Source of the DNA: Allobosea sp.
GTDB lineage: Bacteria > Pseudomonadota > Alphaproteobacteria > Rhizobiales > Beijerinckiaceae
Reading direction: 5' to 3'
Length of the DNA: 42,216 nucleotides
Assembly: GCF_030694325.1 (NCBI RefSeq)
Contig: NZ_JAUXYO010000120.1
Location: 1-42,216 of the forward strand
Shown here in pieces: positions 1-8,047 of this stretch. The notes under the pieces were generated by a model that saw only the letters and a program-made list of their open reading frames with translations, searched no databases and was not told the DNA's origin. Within the stretch, counting starts at the first letter, position 1. Each line of letters begins with the position of its first letter. Position numbers and translations under genes: made by a program.

Positions 1-171
1 AAGCGCGCGACCTCGCTCGGCGGCGTCGAGAGCCTGATCGAGCATCGCGCCTCGATCGAGGGCGCCGGCTCGCCCTGCCCGCCGGACCTGCTGCGCCTCT
101 CGACCGGCATCGAGGATCTCGAGGATCTCTATGGCGATCTCGACCAGGCGCTGAAGGCCGGGCACGCGTAA
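1..171 (+). CDS. C-terminal end of a trans-sulfuration (Cys/Met metabolism) PLP enzyme, partial
   Basis: The reading frame is open from the first base to the TAA at 169-171 and gives 56 residues. They match the end of the cystathionine gamma-synthase/beta-lyase family of PLP-dependent fold-type I enzymes: a segment reading TSLGGVESLIEHRASIEG, then LLRLSTGIEDLEDLYGDL and a short tail. In this family the Ser-Leu-Gly-Gly-x-Glu-Ser motif and the Leu-Arg-x-Ser-x-Gly-x-Glu motif lie close to the substrate carboxylate. The exact member (cystathionine lyase, synthase, methionine gamma-lyase or O-acetylhomoserine sulfhydrylase) cannot be told from the tail. The cysteine dioxygenase further along fits a sulfur amino acid neighbourhood, but no operon link is visible. 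Confidence 0.85.
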   Translation, partial: KRATSLGGVESLIEHRASIEGAGSPCPPDLLRLSTGIEDLEDLYGDLDQALKAGHA

Positions 172-193
172 AGGCCCGCCTCGCACGTCATGG

Positions 194-261
194 TCGGGCT
201 TGACCCGACCATCTCGGAGACCAGAGGGAAACGGGTCGTGAGATTCTCGGGTCAAGCCCGA
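194..261. repeat. Intergenic inverted repeat (dispersed palindromic element)
   Basis: Two perfect 15-base arms, TCGGGCTTGACCCGA at 194-208 and TCGGGTCAAGCCCGA at 247-261, are reverse complements separated by 38 bases. Each arm is itself partly palindromic. The element fills the gap between the convergent ends of the PLP enzyme and the GH19 gene. It resembles the dispersed intergenic palindromes of Rhizobiales genomes, and it could also act as a bidirectional terminator. Confidence 0.6.
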
Positions 262-275
262 GAATGACGGAGATC

Positions 276-860
276 TCAGACCCAGATCGTCTTGGCCAGC
301 GCCAGCAACTGCGCGCGCTGCGCCAGCCCGTTGCGCCCGCCATTGATCAGGCGGGTTACGGCGACGATGTCGTCGGCATCGGCGGCGGCGTTGCAGCCGC
401 GGTCGCGCCAATAGGCGAAGGCGATGGCCAGCGAGACCGCCGGCTCCTTCGCCCGTTCGGGCGCGGCCTCGAGGTCGAGGCCGATCAGGACGCCGTAGCG
501 GCGGTAATTGGCGCGGCCGGTGAGCTGGAAGATGCCTCGGCCGCGATAGCGCGCGCCGTCGCCGGCCTGCGTGTTGCCGAGATCGCGGCGCCCGTCATAG
601 CGGGCGAAATAGGCCGGGCCGCCATATTCCTCCAGCGTCCGGAAGCGGTCGGTCTCATGGGCGGCCTGGGCCAGGAAATGGCACAGTCGCACGCGCGTGA
701 TGATGCCGGCGGCAGCGGCCGACCGGTCGAAGCCGGCGGCGACTCCCTCGACGATCGCGCTTCTGCCGACGGGGGCGAGGCGCAGCAGGCGCTCGGTGGT
801 GACGGAGAGGGCTGCGGATTGCCCCGGCGCGGCGGTTGCGCTCGATCCCTGCATCGACAT
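276..860 (-). CDS. GH19 chitinase/endolysin-like lysozyme
   Basis: This 194-aa protein belongs to glycoside hydrolase family 19 (class I chitinase fold), which includes phage and bacterial endolysins that cut peptidoglycan or chitin. Diagnostic stretches are HFLAQAAHETDRFRTLEEYG around residues 61-80, with the catalytic Glu in the His-Glu pair, and the downstream RYRGRGIFQLTGRANYRRYG, where the second acidic residue and substrate groove lie. The C-terminal TRLINGGRNGL is also typical. No signal peptide is seen, and the length matches single-domain endolysins rather than secreted chitinases. A purine-rich GAGGGAGG precedes the ATG by about five bases. No holin, spanin or other phage gene is adjacent, so it is a stand-alone copy, perhaps a domesticated phage lysin. 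Family assignment is firm; substrate is inferred. Confidence 0.88.
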   Translation of the reverse strand: MSMQGSSATAAPGQSAALSVTTERLLRLAPVGRSAIVEGVAAGFDRSAAAAGIITRVRLCHFLAQAAHETDRFRTLEEYGGPAYFARYDGRRDLGNTQAGDGARYRGRGIFQLTGRANYRRYGVLIGLDLEAAPERAKEPAVSLAIAFAYWRDRGCNAAADADDIVAVTRLINGGRNGLAQRAQLLALAKTIWV

Positions 861-960
861 GGTGGCCTCCCTCGTGAAGAGGGGCCATCATCGCCGGGGG
901 CGGGCGAGCGGGGATTGGCGGGACGGCTTGTCCCCGGCGGGCGGTCGTTTCGGCGAAACG

Positions 961-1482
961 TCAGCCCTCGACGGCAGTGAATTGCGTCTCGATCGAGGAG
1001 TCGTGGGCCTCGTGGTCGAAGCCGTAGATGTGGATCGAGATCGCGTCTTCCGTCCCGAGATTGCGCATGCGGTGGATGTTGGGGCCTGTCGGCAGCATGC
1101 AGGCGACATAGCCGGGCTGGCGGTCATGCTGCTCGGTGGCGATGGCGCGCTGCGCATCGATCGCGCGATACCAGGTTTCGGTGACGGTGCCGCTGACGAC
1201 GCCGAAGCAGCAGGAGCAGTGGTGGTCATGGATGCAGGTGGTCGCACCGGCGGCCCAGACGATCGCCCAGACGCTGACCGTCTCGTCGCCGGCCAGCAGG
1301 TTGCGCGTGTAGCCGCCGGCTTTGCGCTCGAGCGGCAGGCGCGCGACGAGGTCAGGCAGGGCGACGAGTTCGCGCAGGACCGAGCGGGCAGCAGCGAGAT
1401 AATCGCGCGAGCACGTGCCCTCATCGCTCCGCAGGCTGGCGAGAACCGCGCCGCGCCGCTGTGCATTCAAATACCCCTGCAT
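961..1482 (-). CDS. Cysteine dioxygenase type I family (cupin)
   Basis: The 173-aa protein is a cupin of the cysteine dioxygenase type I family, non-haem iron enzymes that oxidise thiols such as L-cysteine to cysteine sulfinate with O2. The first cupin motif gives IHDHHCSCCFGVVSGTVTE, with iron ligands His85 and His87, and the third ligand is His137 in NIHRMRNLG. The typical family length is about 200 residues, so it is near full length. The ATG at 1482 is preferred over a TTG two codons upstream. It is divergent from an Lrp/AsnC regulator across a 180-base gap, which suggests amino-acid-responsive control. A 3-mercaptopropionate dioxygenase activity cannot be excluded, because bacterial members differ in substrate and the deciding residues were not checked structurally. 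Confidence 0.88.
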   Translation of the reverse strand: MQGYLNAQRRGAVLASLRSDEGTCSRDYLAAARSVLRELVALPDLVARLPLERKAGGYTRNLLAGDETVSVWAIVWAAGATTCIHDHHCSCCFGVVSGTVTETWYRAIDAQRAIATEQHDRQPGYVACMLPTGPNIHRMRNLGTEDAISIHIYGFDHEAHDSSIETQFTAVEG

Positions 1483-1662
1483 CCGCAAATTCCCGTCGCA
1501 CCGTCCACCCGCTCAGGATAGCGACGGGGCGGGGAAATGGTTTGCTATCTTGCGGCCGAATGCGGTGATCTTGGAAACCAATGGCGCTTATGGCATCAAA
1601 TTGAGAATTGCTTTGCGGGCATGGTGCCGGCATGGCGATTCTTTTGCGAGTCCCGGGGTGCC

Positions 1663-2142
1663 ATGGCCAAGCTCGACGCCTTCGATCTGGGCATCCTCGC
1701 CTGCCTGCAGGAGGATGCGAGCTTGCCACTGGCCGAATTGTCCGAGGCAGTGGGATTGTCCGCGACGCCGTGCTGGCGGCGGGTGCAGAAGCTGGAGGCC
1801 GCCGGCTATATCCGCAAGCGCGTGGCGCTGCTCGACCGCAGCAAGCTGCAGGCGGGCGTCACGGTCTTCATCGCGGTGAAGACGGCGCGGCATTCGATGG
1901 AATGGCTCGAGCGTTTCCACGCGGCGGTGCGCGACCTGCCGGAAATCGTCGACTTCTACCGGATGAGCGGCGAGATCGATTATCTGCTCAAGGCCTGCGT
2001 GCCCGACATCGCGGCCTATGACGCGCTCTACAAGAAGCTGATCTCGCGCATCGACCTCAACGACGTGACCTCGAGGTTCGCGATGGAGGAGTTGAAGTCG
2101 ACCACGGCTATTCCGCTCGGCTTCGCGCAGCCCGAAGGCTGA
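1663..2142 (+). CDS. Lrp/AsnC family transcriptional regulator
   Basis: This 159-aa protein has the classic Lrp/AsnC layout: an N-terminal winged helix-turn-helix (about residues 5-60, containing LAELSEAVGLSATPCWRRVQ) followed by a RAM/ACT-like effector and oligomerisation domain with the VRDLPEIVDFYRMSGEIDYL core. Such proteins bind amino acids and regulate their metabolism or transport. The ATG at 1663 begins with MAKLDAFDLGIL, the expected family N-terminus; the reading frame extends further upstream but without family similarity. Its divergent position next to the cysteine dioxygenase gene suggests it controls that gene and itself, perhaps in response to cysteine or another amino acid. 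The effector is not known. Confidence 0.93.
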   Translation: MAKLDAFDLGILACLQEDASLPLAELSEAVGLSATPCWRRVQKLEAAGYIRKRVALLDRSKLQAGVTVFIAVKTARHSMEWLERFHAAVRDLPEIVDFYRMSGEIDYLLKACVPDIAAYDALYKKLISRIDLNDVTSRFAMEELKSTTAIPLGFAQPEG

Positions 2143-2154
2143 GGCGAAAACGAA

Positions 2155-2180
2155 GAAGGGAGCGGCGAACCGCTCCCTTC
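2155..2180. terminator. Bidirectional rho-independent terminator
   Basis: A perfect 11-base stem (GAAGGGAGCGG / CCGCTCCCTTC) closes a CGAA tetraloop between the convergent Lrp/AsnC and ompW genes. On the minus strand it is followed by a T-rich TTCTTCGTTTTC, so it probably ends ompW transcripts best. On the plus strand the tail is C-rich. Confidence 0.8.
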
Positions 2181-2223
2181 CTCCCCCAGCCCCCGGAGCC
2201 CCCCAGCCGAACGGGAGCGGATC

Positions 2224-2910
2224 TCAGAAGCGATAGGTGACGCCGGCGCCGATCAGCCAGGGGTCGATCCTGACCTTGCCGGAGATCAGGCCGTTATTGA
2301 CCTTGACCTTGGGCTCGAGGAAGATCTTCTTGACGTCGAAGTTGATGCCCCAGTGCCGGTCGATCATGTAGTCGAAGCCGGCCTGCAAAGCGAGGCCGAA
2401 GCTGTCCTTCAGATCGAAGCTGGCGAAGCCGCCCTTGGCCTTCTCGTTGAAGAACACCGTATAGTTCACGCCGACGCCGACATAGGGCTTGAAGGCGCCG
2501 AGATCGGTGAAGTGATACTGCAGCATCAGGGTCGGCGGCAGCAGCCAGGCCGAGCCGATGCGCGCACCGGCCAAGGTCCCCGCGCCCTTCACATTGTGCG
2601 GGGTGACGCCGAGGATGAGCTCGACGGCGATATTCCGGGTGAAGAAGTAGCTGATGTCGAGCTCGGGCACGACCGAGTTCGAAATGTCGACATCGCCGCC
2701 GAGGATCGGCGCGCCGCCGAGCTTCAGCTTGGCGCTTTCCTGCGGGACGACGAAGAGGGCGCGGCCGCGGATCATCCACGGGCTCCACTGGGTCATGACC
2801 GGCGCGAGCGGGGCCGTCTTGGCCGAAGGCAGATCGGCGGCCCCGGCGGAGGTCAGGGCCGTGCCGGCGAGCAGCGCGGCGCAGGTGGCGAGACGAACAA
2901 TGCGTGACAT
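2224..2910 (-). CDS. ompW: OmpW family outer membrane beta-barrel protein
   Basis: The 228-aa protein has a signal peptide (about residues 1-24, ending in a small-residue Ala-Gly-Ala-Ala site). The eight-stranded barrel of the OmpW family follows: GRALFVVPQES near the first strand, NIAVELILGVTPHN, then LGAFKPYVGVGVNYTVFF, and a terminal strand GAGVTYRF ending in Phe as the BAM machinery expects. OmpW barrels pass small hydrophobic compounds across the outer membrane. E. coli ompW is reported to respond to oxygen regulators, and an FNR/FixK-like box lies about 90 bases upstream here. It is preceded by a strong terminator-like hairpin of prfC and appears monocistronic. Confidence 0.93.
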   Translation of the reverse strand: MSRIVRLATCAALLAGTALTSAGAADLPSAKTAPLAPVMTQWSPWMIRGRALFVVPQESAKLKLGGAPILGGDVDISNSVVPELDISYFFTRNIAVELILGVTPHNVKGAGTLAGARIGSAWLLPPTLMLQYHFTDLGAFKPYVGVGVNYTVFFNEKAKGGFASFDLKDSFGLALQAGFDYMIDRHWGINFDVKKIFLEPKVKVNNGLISGKVRIDPWLIGAGVTYRF

Positions 2911-2976
2911 GGCGAAGGCCCCCAGGATCGGAGCGCGGCGCGTCTGCGCGCTCGCGGCTCATGCCTCCCAACAGCC

Positions 2977-2995
2977 TCAATCCCGCCGGGATTGA
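2977..2995. promoter_or_regulatory. Perfect 9+1+9 inverted repeat upstream of ompW
   Basis: TCAATCCCG-C-CGGGATTGA is a perfect palindrome 67-85 bases upstream of the ompW start codon and only one base from the FNR-like box. It may be an operator for a dimeric regulator or, if transcribed, a hairpin in the ompW leader. No known motif is recognised. Confidence 0.5.
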
Positions 2996-2996
2996 T

Positions 2997-3010
2997 TTGA
3001 CCCTGATCAA
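2997..3010 (-). promoter_or_regulatory. FNR/FixK-like binding site upstream of ompW
   Basis: TTGACCCTGATCAA fits the FNR/FixK dyad TTGA-N6-TCAA, and differs by one base from the strict TTGAT-N4-ATCAA consensus. It lies 87-100 bases upstream of the ompW start, a distance compatible with activation at about -40 from a start site near 2960. The position in the gap between ompW and the prfC end supports a role at ompW. Confidence 0.5.
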
Positions 3011-3030
3011 ATCCGAAGGCGCGTCGCGGA

Positions 3031-3054
3031 GCCTGTGGCTTCGGCGCCACAGGC
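3031..3054 (-). terminator. Hairpin after prfC
   Basis: A perfect 9-base stem, GCCTGTGGC / GCCACAGGC, with a six-base loop begins ten bases after the prfC stop codon. There is no clear T-run, so it may be a weak or Rho-assisted terminator or a 3' stabiliser. Confidence 0.55.
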
Positions 3055-3063
3055 CGGGGTGGC

Positions 3064-4686
3064 TCAGGCCCTGGCGACCTTCTGGTAGTCCTTGATGTCG
3101 GAGAAGGTGATCTCGGGGGCGCGCTCGGCGTCGTATTTCAGGGTGAACTGGCTGGAGGCCATGAAGACCGGGTCGCCGTCGAGGTCGTCGGCCATGGAGG
3201 AGGGCTTCGAGGCCACGAATTTCTGCAGGGCCGCCTTGTCCTCCGACGAGACCCAGCGCGCGATCGCGTACTGGCAGGGCTCGAAATCGACGGGCAGCGA
3301 ATACTCGACGTCCATGCGCTCCTTCAGCACGTCGAGCTGCAGCGCGCCGACGACGCCGACGATGGCGGGCGCGCCGTCATGGGGCAGGAAGATCTGGACG
3401 ACGCCTTCCTCGGCCATCTGCTGCAGCGCCTCGCGCAGCTTCTTGGCCTTCATCGCGTCCTTGAGCTTCACGCGGCGCAGGATTTCCGGCGCGAAGCTCG
3501 GCACGCCCTTGAAGACGACGTCCTCGCCCTCGGTCAGCGTGTCGCCGATGCGCAGCGTGCCGTGGTTGGGCAGGCCGACGATGTCGCCGGCGAAGGCCTC
3601 CTCCGCGATTGATCGGTCGCGGGCGAAGAAAAACTGCGGCGCGTTGAGCGGCATCGGCTTGCCGGTGCGCACGAGCTTGGCCTTCATGCCGCGCGCGAGC
3701 TTGCCCGAGCAGACGCGCATGAAGGCGATGCGGTCGCGATGGTTGGGGTCCATGTTCGCCTGGATCTTGAAGACGAAGCCGGTCATCTTCGGCTCGCCGG
3801 CCTGGATCGTGCGCTTGTCGGCGATCTGCGCGCGCGGGCTCGGCGCCAGGGCTCCCAGCGCGTCGATGAGGTCGCGCACGCCGTAGTCGCGCAGCGCCGC
3901 GCCGAAATAGAGCGGCGTCAGATGGCCCTCGCGGAAGGCCTCGAGGTCGAAGGGCTTCAGCCCCTCGCTGGCGAGGAAGACCTCCTCGCGCCAGGTCTCG
4001 GCCGCGCCATGGGGCAGGAGTTCGTCGAAGAGCTTGTCGTTAGGGCCGGAGACGGCGAGGTCCTGCGCGCTCTCGTCGCCCTTCTGGTTGCGGCGGAAGC
4101 TGTTGGCCTTGAGATCATAGGTGCCGACGAATTCGCGCCCGCGTCCGACCGGCCAGGTCATCGGCGCGACGTCGAGCGCCAGCGTCGTCTCGATCTCGTT
4201 GATCAGGTCGAACAGGTCGCGCGTTTCGCGGTCGACCTTGTTGATGAAGGTGACGATCGGGATGTCTCTGAGCCGGCAGACCTCGAACAGCTTCTTGGTG
4301 CGCGCCTCGATGCCCTTGGCGGCGTCGATCACCATCACGGCGGAATCGACGGCGGTCAGGGTGCGGTAGGTGTCCTCCGAGAAGTCCTCGTGGCCCGGCG
4401 TGTCCAGCAGGTTGAAGACGTGGCCGCCATATTCGAAGGTCATCACCGAGGTGACGACCGAGATGCCGCGCTGGCGCTCGATCTTCATCCAGTCCGAGGA
4501 GGTCTGGCGCCGGCCCTGCTTGGCGCGCACCTCGCCGGCGAGCTGAATCGCGCCGCCGAAATAGAGCAGCTTCTCGGTCAGCGTGGTCTTGCCGGCGTCG
4601 GGGTGGGAGATGATCGCGAAGGTGCGGCGCCGCGCATGCGGGGCGGCGTCGCCTGTCGGCGCGGTGGAGGTCTGGCTGTCGGTCAT
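3064..4686 (-). CDS. prfC: Peptide chain release factor 3 (RF3)
   Basis: RF3 is the translational GTPase that removes RF1 and RF2 from the ribosome after termination. The 540-aa protein from the ATG at 4686 has the GTPase signatures in order: HPDAGKTT (28-35), the switch region with RQRGISV, DTPGH (95-99) and NKVD (149-152). RF3-specific domains II and III follow, with [20 protein letters not shown] and a C-terminal half rich in family motifs such as [17 protein letters not shown]. coli RF3 is 529 residues, so it is full length. A TTG 12 codons upstream would give a longer N-terminus without family similarity. It is a single-gene unit, divergent from the chemoreceptor gene. Confidence 0.97.
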   Translation of the reverse strand: MTDSQTSTAPTGDAAPHARRRTFAIISHPDAGKTTLTEKLLYFGGAIQLAGEVRAKQGRRQTSSDWMKIERQRGISVVTSVMTFEYGGHVFNLLDTPGHEDFSEDTYRTLTAVDSAVMVIDAAKGIEARTKKLFEVCRLRDIPIVTFINKVDRETRDLFDLINEIETTLALDVAPMTWPVGRGREFVGTYDLKANSFRRNQKGDESAQDLAVSGPNDKLFDELLPHGAAETWREEVFLASEGLKPFDLEAFREGHLTPLYFGAALRDYGVRDLIDALGALAPSPRAQIADKRTIQAGEPKMTGFVFKIQANMDPNHRDRIAFMRVCSGKLARGMKAKLVRTGKPMPLNAPQFFFARDRSIAEEAFAGDIVGLPNHGTLRIGDTLTEGEDVVFKGVPSFAPEILRRVKLKDAMKAKKLREALQQMAEEGVVQIFLPHDGAPAIVGVVGALQLDVLKERMDVEYSLPVDFEPCQYAIARWVSSEDKAALQKFVASKPSSMADDLDGDPVFMASSQFTLKYDAERAPEITFSDIKDYQKVARA

Positions 4687-4818
4687 GGCGGTGTGAGAAC
4701 AGGATGGGGGCTGCGAAGTCAATCACATCGGCTGGGGCAGCGGTCAGTCGCCATTAACCGTTTGACCCCATCATCCCGGCGAACGGGGGAGCATGATTCC
4801 CTTGCGGAAAGCGTCTCC

Positions 4819-6498
4819 ATGGTCGGCCCGCGGAAAATCTCGACACAGATCTTCGGCGCTTTCGCCGTGTTCGCGGTTGCCGCCCTCCTCGCGGTCGGCA
4901 TCGGCGCCCATGCGCTGTCGCGCTACGCCGCGATGACGAGCGAGATGGAAGCGGTGACGCAGCGCACCGTCCTGGCCGAGCGCATGGACAGCCTCGTCAA
5001 TGCGATCGTGATGGAGTCGCGCGGAATCTATATGAGCGCCGATGCACAGGACGCCGAACGCTTCGCCCTGCCGCTGCTCGCCGATCTCAGCCAGATGAAG
5101 GGGCTCGCCGGCGAGTGGCGGGCGCTGCATGGTCCCCACGAGCAGGCCGCCTTCGAGGCGGTGGCGCGGAAGCTCGACGATTTCATCGCCTTCAGGACCG
5201 AACTGGTCAGGCTGGGGCGGGAGCTGGGCCCGGCCGCCGCCAACGCTTTCGGCAACAACGAGGACAATCGCAGCAACCGCAAGGCTCTCAACACGGCGCT
5301 CAGGCATGTCGCCATGCTCAACGAGAGCCGGGCCGCCGTGACGGATGCCGAGCGCGACGTGCTGCAGAGCCACAGCCTCTGGCTGCAGGCCGGCGGCGCG
5401 TTGCTGATGGGTCTCGGGCTCGCGGTTGCGCTCGTCCTCGTCCATGTCCGCGTGGCGCGGCCGCTGCGCAGCCTCGCCAAGACGATGCAGCGGCTCGCCG
5501 CCGGCCAGGAGGTCGGTGCAATTCCTTCCGTGGGCCAGCGCGACGAGGTCGGCGACATGGCACGCTCGGTGGCGGTGTTCCGTGACACGGCGATCGCGCG
5601 GACGGCGCTGGAGGCCGATGCCAAGAGCGCCGATACGGCCCGGATCCGGCGCCAGGCGAAGCGCGAGGATCTCACGGCCGATTTCAACATCCGCATCGAC
5701 CAGATCCTCGAAACCGTCCACGGCAGCGCCGACGAGATGGAGGAGACGGCGCGCAGCCTGAACGCCGTCGCGACCAGCGCCACCTCACAGGCCAACGAGG
5801 CGCGGGGCGCGGCGCTCGACGCTTCGGACAATGTGCGGTCGATCGCGGCCGCATCGGAGCAGCTCTCGGAATCGATCGCCGAGATCGCCCAGCGCATCGG
5901 GCATACCGACGGCGTCATCAGGAATGCGGCCGGCGACGCGGCGAGAGCCCGCGCCAATGTCGCCAATCTGCTCGGCGCAGCCGAGAGCATCGGGCGGGTG
6001 ATCGGGCTGATCCGCGAAATCGCCGCGCAGACGAATCTCCTGGCACTCAACGCGACGATCGAGGCGGCGCGGGCGGGTGAGGCCGGACGGGGCTTCGCCG
6101 TCGTCGCCGGCGAGGTCAAGCTGCTGGCGAGCCGCACCGCCCAGGCCACCGACGAGATCGCCGAACGGATCACCGCCTTCGAGAGCGAGACGCATGGCGC
6201 CGTGGCGGCGATCGAGACGATCGCCCGCGTGATGGGCGAGGTGGTCGAGCACACGGTCGTCATCGCCGGAGCGACCGCCCAACAGATGGCCGCGACCTCG
6301 GAGATCGCGAGCAGCGCCCAGGCGACCGCGAGCGGGACGGCGGGCGTCGCGCGGCAGATGGAAGACGTCACCGCGACGTCGGAGGCTGCCAGGCTGTCGG
6401 CGAGCCGGGCCCTGACGACGGCCGAGAGCCTGGCGCGCGAGGCACATGCGCTGCGCAGCGCGGTCGAGACATTCTTCGCCGACATGAAGGCTGCCTGA
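4819..6498 (+). CDS. Methyl-accepting chemotaxis protein (transmembrane chemoreceptor)
   Basis: The start at 4819 is preceded by GGAAAG seven bases upstream and begins the first membrane helix, whereas the frame remains open far upstream antisense to prfC without meaning. The 559-aa product has TM1 (about 10-32), a periplasmic four-helix-bundle-like sensor of about 160 residues, TM2 (about 192-213), a HAMP linker and a cytoplasmic signalling domain. The hairpin tip is canonical: [20 protein letters not shown] followed by [15 protein letters not shown], the CheA/CheW contact region. No cheB/R tether pentapeptide is visible at the C-terminus. Ligand unknown. No other che genes are nearby, so it is an orphan receptor. 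Confidence 0.94.
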   Translation: MVGPRKISTQIFGAFAVFAVAALLAVGIGAHALSRYAAMTSEMEAVTQRTVLAERMDSLVNAIVMESRGIYMSADAQDAERFALPLLADLSQMKGLAGEWRALHGPHEQAAFEAVARKLDDFIAFRTELVRLGRELGPAAANAFGNNEDNRSNRKALNTALRHVAMLNESRAAVTDAERDVLQSHSLWLQAGGALLMGLGLAVALVLVHVRVARPLRSLAKTMQRLAAGQEVGAIPSVGQRDEVGDMARSVAVFRDTAIARTALEADAKSADTARIRRQAKREDLTADFNIRIDQILETVHGSADEMEETARSLNAVATSATSQANEARGAALDASDNVRSIAAASEQLSESIAEIAQRIGHTDGVIRNAAGDAARARANVANLLGAAESIGRVIGLIREIAAQTNLLALNATIEAARAGEAGRGFAVVAGEVKLLASRTAQATDEIAERITAFESETHGAVAAIETIARVMGEVVEHTVVIAGATAQQMAATSEIASSAQATASGTAGVARQMEDVTATSEAARLSASRALTTAESLAREAHALRSAVETFFADMKAA

Positions 6499-6637
6499 CC
6501 GGGGCGGCTCCGGGGGCGGAAGATGAGCGCCGACTTCACGTCTTGGTGACCGGTTCGAACGACTTCGTGACGGCCCAAGGGCTGTCGCATCCGGTGCTCA
6601 TGCGTTCCCTTCAGTGCGATTTCGCGCGAGGGGCAGG

Positions 6638-8047
6638 ATGTCAGTTCAAAGCAAGTCCGATCCGCAGCCAACGCTGTCGATCTTCGATGCCGTTACGATC
6701 ATGGTGGGGATCGTCGTCGGCGTCGGCATCTTCAAGACGCCATCGCTGATCGCGGCCAATGTCGACAGCGAGGCGGCCTTTCTCGGCGTCTGGGTCGCCG
6801 GCGGCCTCGTCACCCTGATCGGGGCGCTCTGCTATGCGGAGCTCGCCGCCGCGCATCCCCATGCGGGGGGCGAGTATCACTTCCTCGGGCGGGCCTATGG
6901 GCGCCCCGTCGCCGTGCTGTTCGGCTGGGCGCGGGGTTCGGTGATCCAGACCGGTGCGATCGCGGCGGTTGCCTTCGTCCTGGGCGATTATGCGGCGCAG
7001 GTCGTGCCTCTGGGTCCCTATGGATCGGCCATCTATGCCGCGGTCGCGATCATCGTCCTGACGGGGCTCAACGTCGCCGGCACGGTCCAGAGCAAGACAC
7101 TGCAGATCGTGGTGACCTTCATCGAGGTCGGGCTGATCGCGGCGATCATCGCCTGGGGACTGCTCGGCAGTGCCGGAGAGGCCGTTCCGGCCGCGACCGC
7201 CGCGCCGCCGTCCGCCGCGCTGGGCCTGGCGATGATCTTCGTGCTGCTGACCTATGGCGGGTGGAACGAAGCGGCCTATCTGTCCGGCGAGTTGCGCGAC
7301 CCCGGCCGCAACATGGTGCGGGTGCTCCTGATCGGCACCGGCGTGCTGGTGGCGCTCTATCTCGCGGCCAATGCGGCGCTGCTGGCGATCCTCGGGCTCG
7401 ATGGACTGCGCGGCTCGCAGGCCGTGGCCACCGACATGATGCGCCGCGTCGCGGGCGAGTCCGGCGCCCTCGTCGTCAGCCTCGCCATCGTGGTCGCAGC
7501 GCTTTCGACGCTCAACGCGACGATCTTCACCGGCGCGCGGGTCTATTTCGCGATGGCCCGCGACATCACGCTGCTGCCGCGCGTCGGTGAGTGGGACGAG
7601 CGGGGAAGGGCGCCGGCCAACGGGCTCATCGCGCAGGGCGCCGTCGCGCTGCTGCTGGTCGCGCTCGGCGCCGCGAGCCGCGACGGCTTCCAGGCCATGG
7701 TCGACTACAGCGCGCCGGTGTTCTGGGCGTTCCTGCTGCTGGTCGCACTGGCCCTGCCGATCCTGCGCTGGCGGGAACCCGACAGGGTCCTGCCCTTCAA
7801 GGTCCCGCTCTACCCGCTGACGCCGGCGCTGTTCGGCCTCACTTGCGTGTATATGCTGCATGCCAGCCTCGCCTACACCGGCAAGGGGGCTCTGATCGGC
7901 CTCGGTGTCGTGCTGGCGGGCCTGCCGCTGCTGTTGTTCCAGAGCCGCCGCGTCGCTCCAGGCGATGAGGCCGCCATGCCCTCAGCGGATGCCGTGGCGA
8001 TGGTGCCGCCGCCGCAGCCCGTCCTCGTTCAACCAGGAGAGAGATGA
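6638..8047 (+). CDS. APC superfamily amino acid permease
   Basis: The 469-aa protein begins at the ATG at 6638, with GAGGGG four bases upstream; a GTG eight codons earlier is possible. It shows the APC family start SIFDAVTIMVGIVVGVGIFK, where the glycine-rich first helix binds the amino group of substrates, then GGEYHFLGRAYG on helix 3 and about twelve hydrophobic helices. These are inner membrane amino acid/polyamine importers or exchangers. The last codons overlap the start of the exported methyltransferase gene by four bases, so the two are translationally coupled. The substrate is not evident. Confidence 0.9.
   Translation: MSVQSKSDPQPTLSIFDAVTIMVGIVVGVGIFKTPSLIAANVDSEAAFLGVWVAGGLVTLIGALCYAELAAAHPHAGGEYHFLGRAYGRPVAVLFGWARGSVIQTGAIAAVAFVLGDYAAQVVPLGPYGSAIYAAVAIIVLTGLNVAGTVQSKTLQIVVTFIEVGLIAAIIAWGLLGSAGEAVPAATAAPPSAALGLAMIFVLLTYGGWNEAAYLSGELRDPGRNMVRVLLIGTGVLVALYLAANAALLAILGLDGLRGSQAVATDMMRRVAGESGALVVSLAIVVAALSTLNATIFTGARVYFAMARDITLLPRVGEWDERGRAPANGLIAQGAVALLLVALGAASRDGFQAMVDYSAPVFWAFLLLVALALPILRWREPDRVLPFKVPLYPLTPALFGLTCVYMLHASLAYTGKGALIGLGVVLAGLPLLLFQSRRVAPGDEAAMPSADAVAMVPPPQPVLVQPGER

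Noticed and set aside
264-1521. Overlapping plus-strand open frames across the GH19 and cysteine dioxygenase genes
   Set aside because: They are mirror frames of GC-rich coding DNA. The minus-strand proteins carry clear catalytic motifs.
3739-4818. Long open plus-strand frame upstream of the chemoreceptor start
   Set aside because: It is antisense to the well-supported prfC gene, shows no family similarity, and the receptor's own start at 4819 has a ribosome site and begins the first membrane helix.
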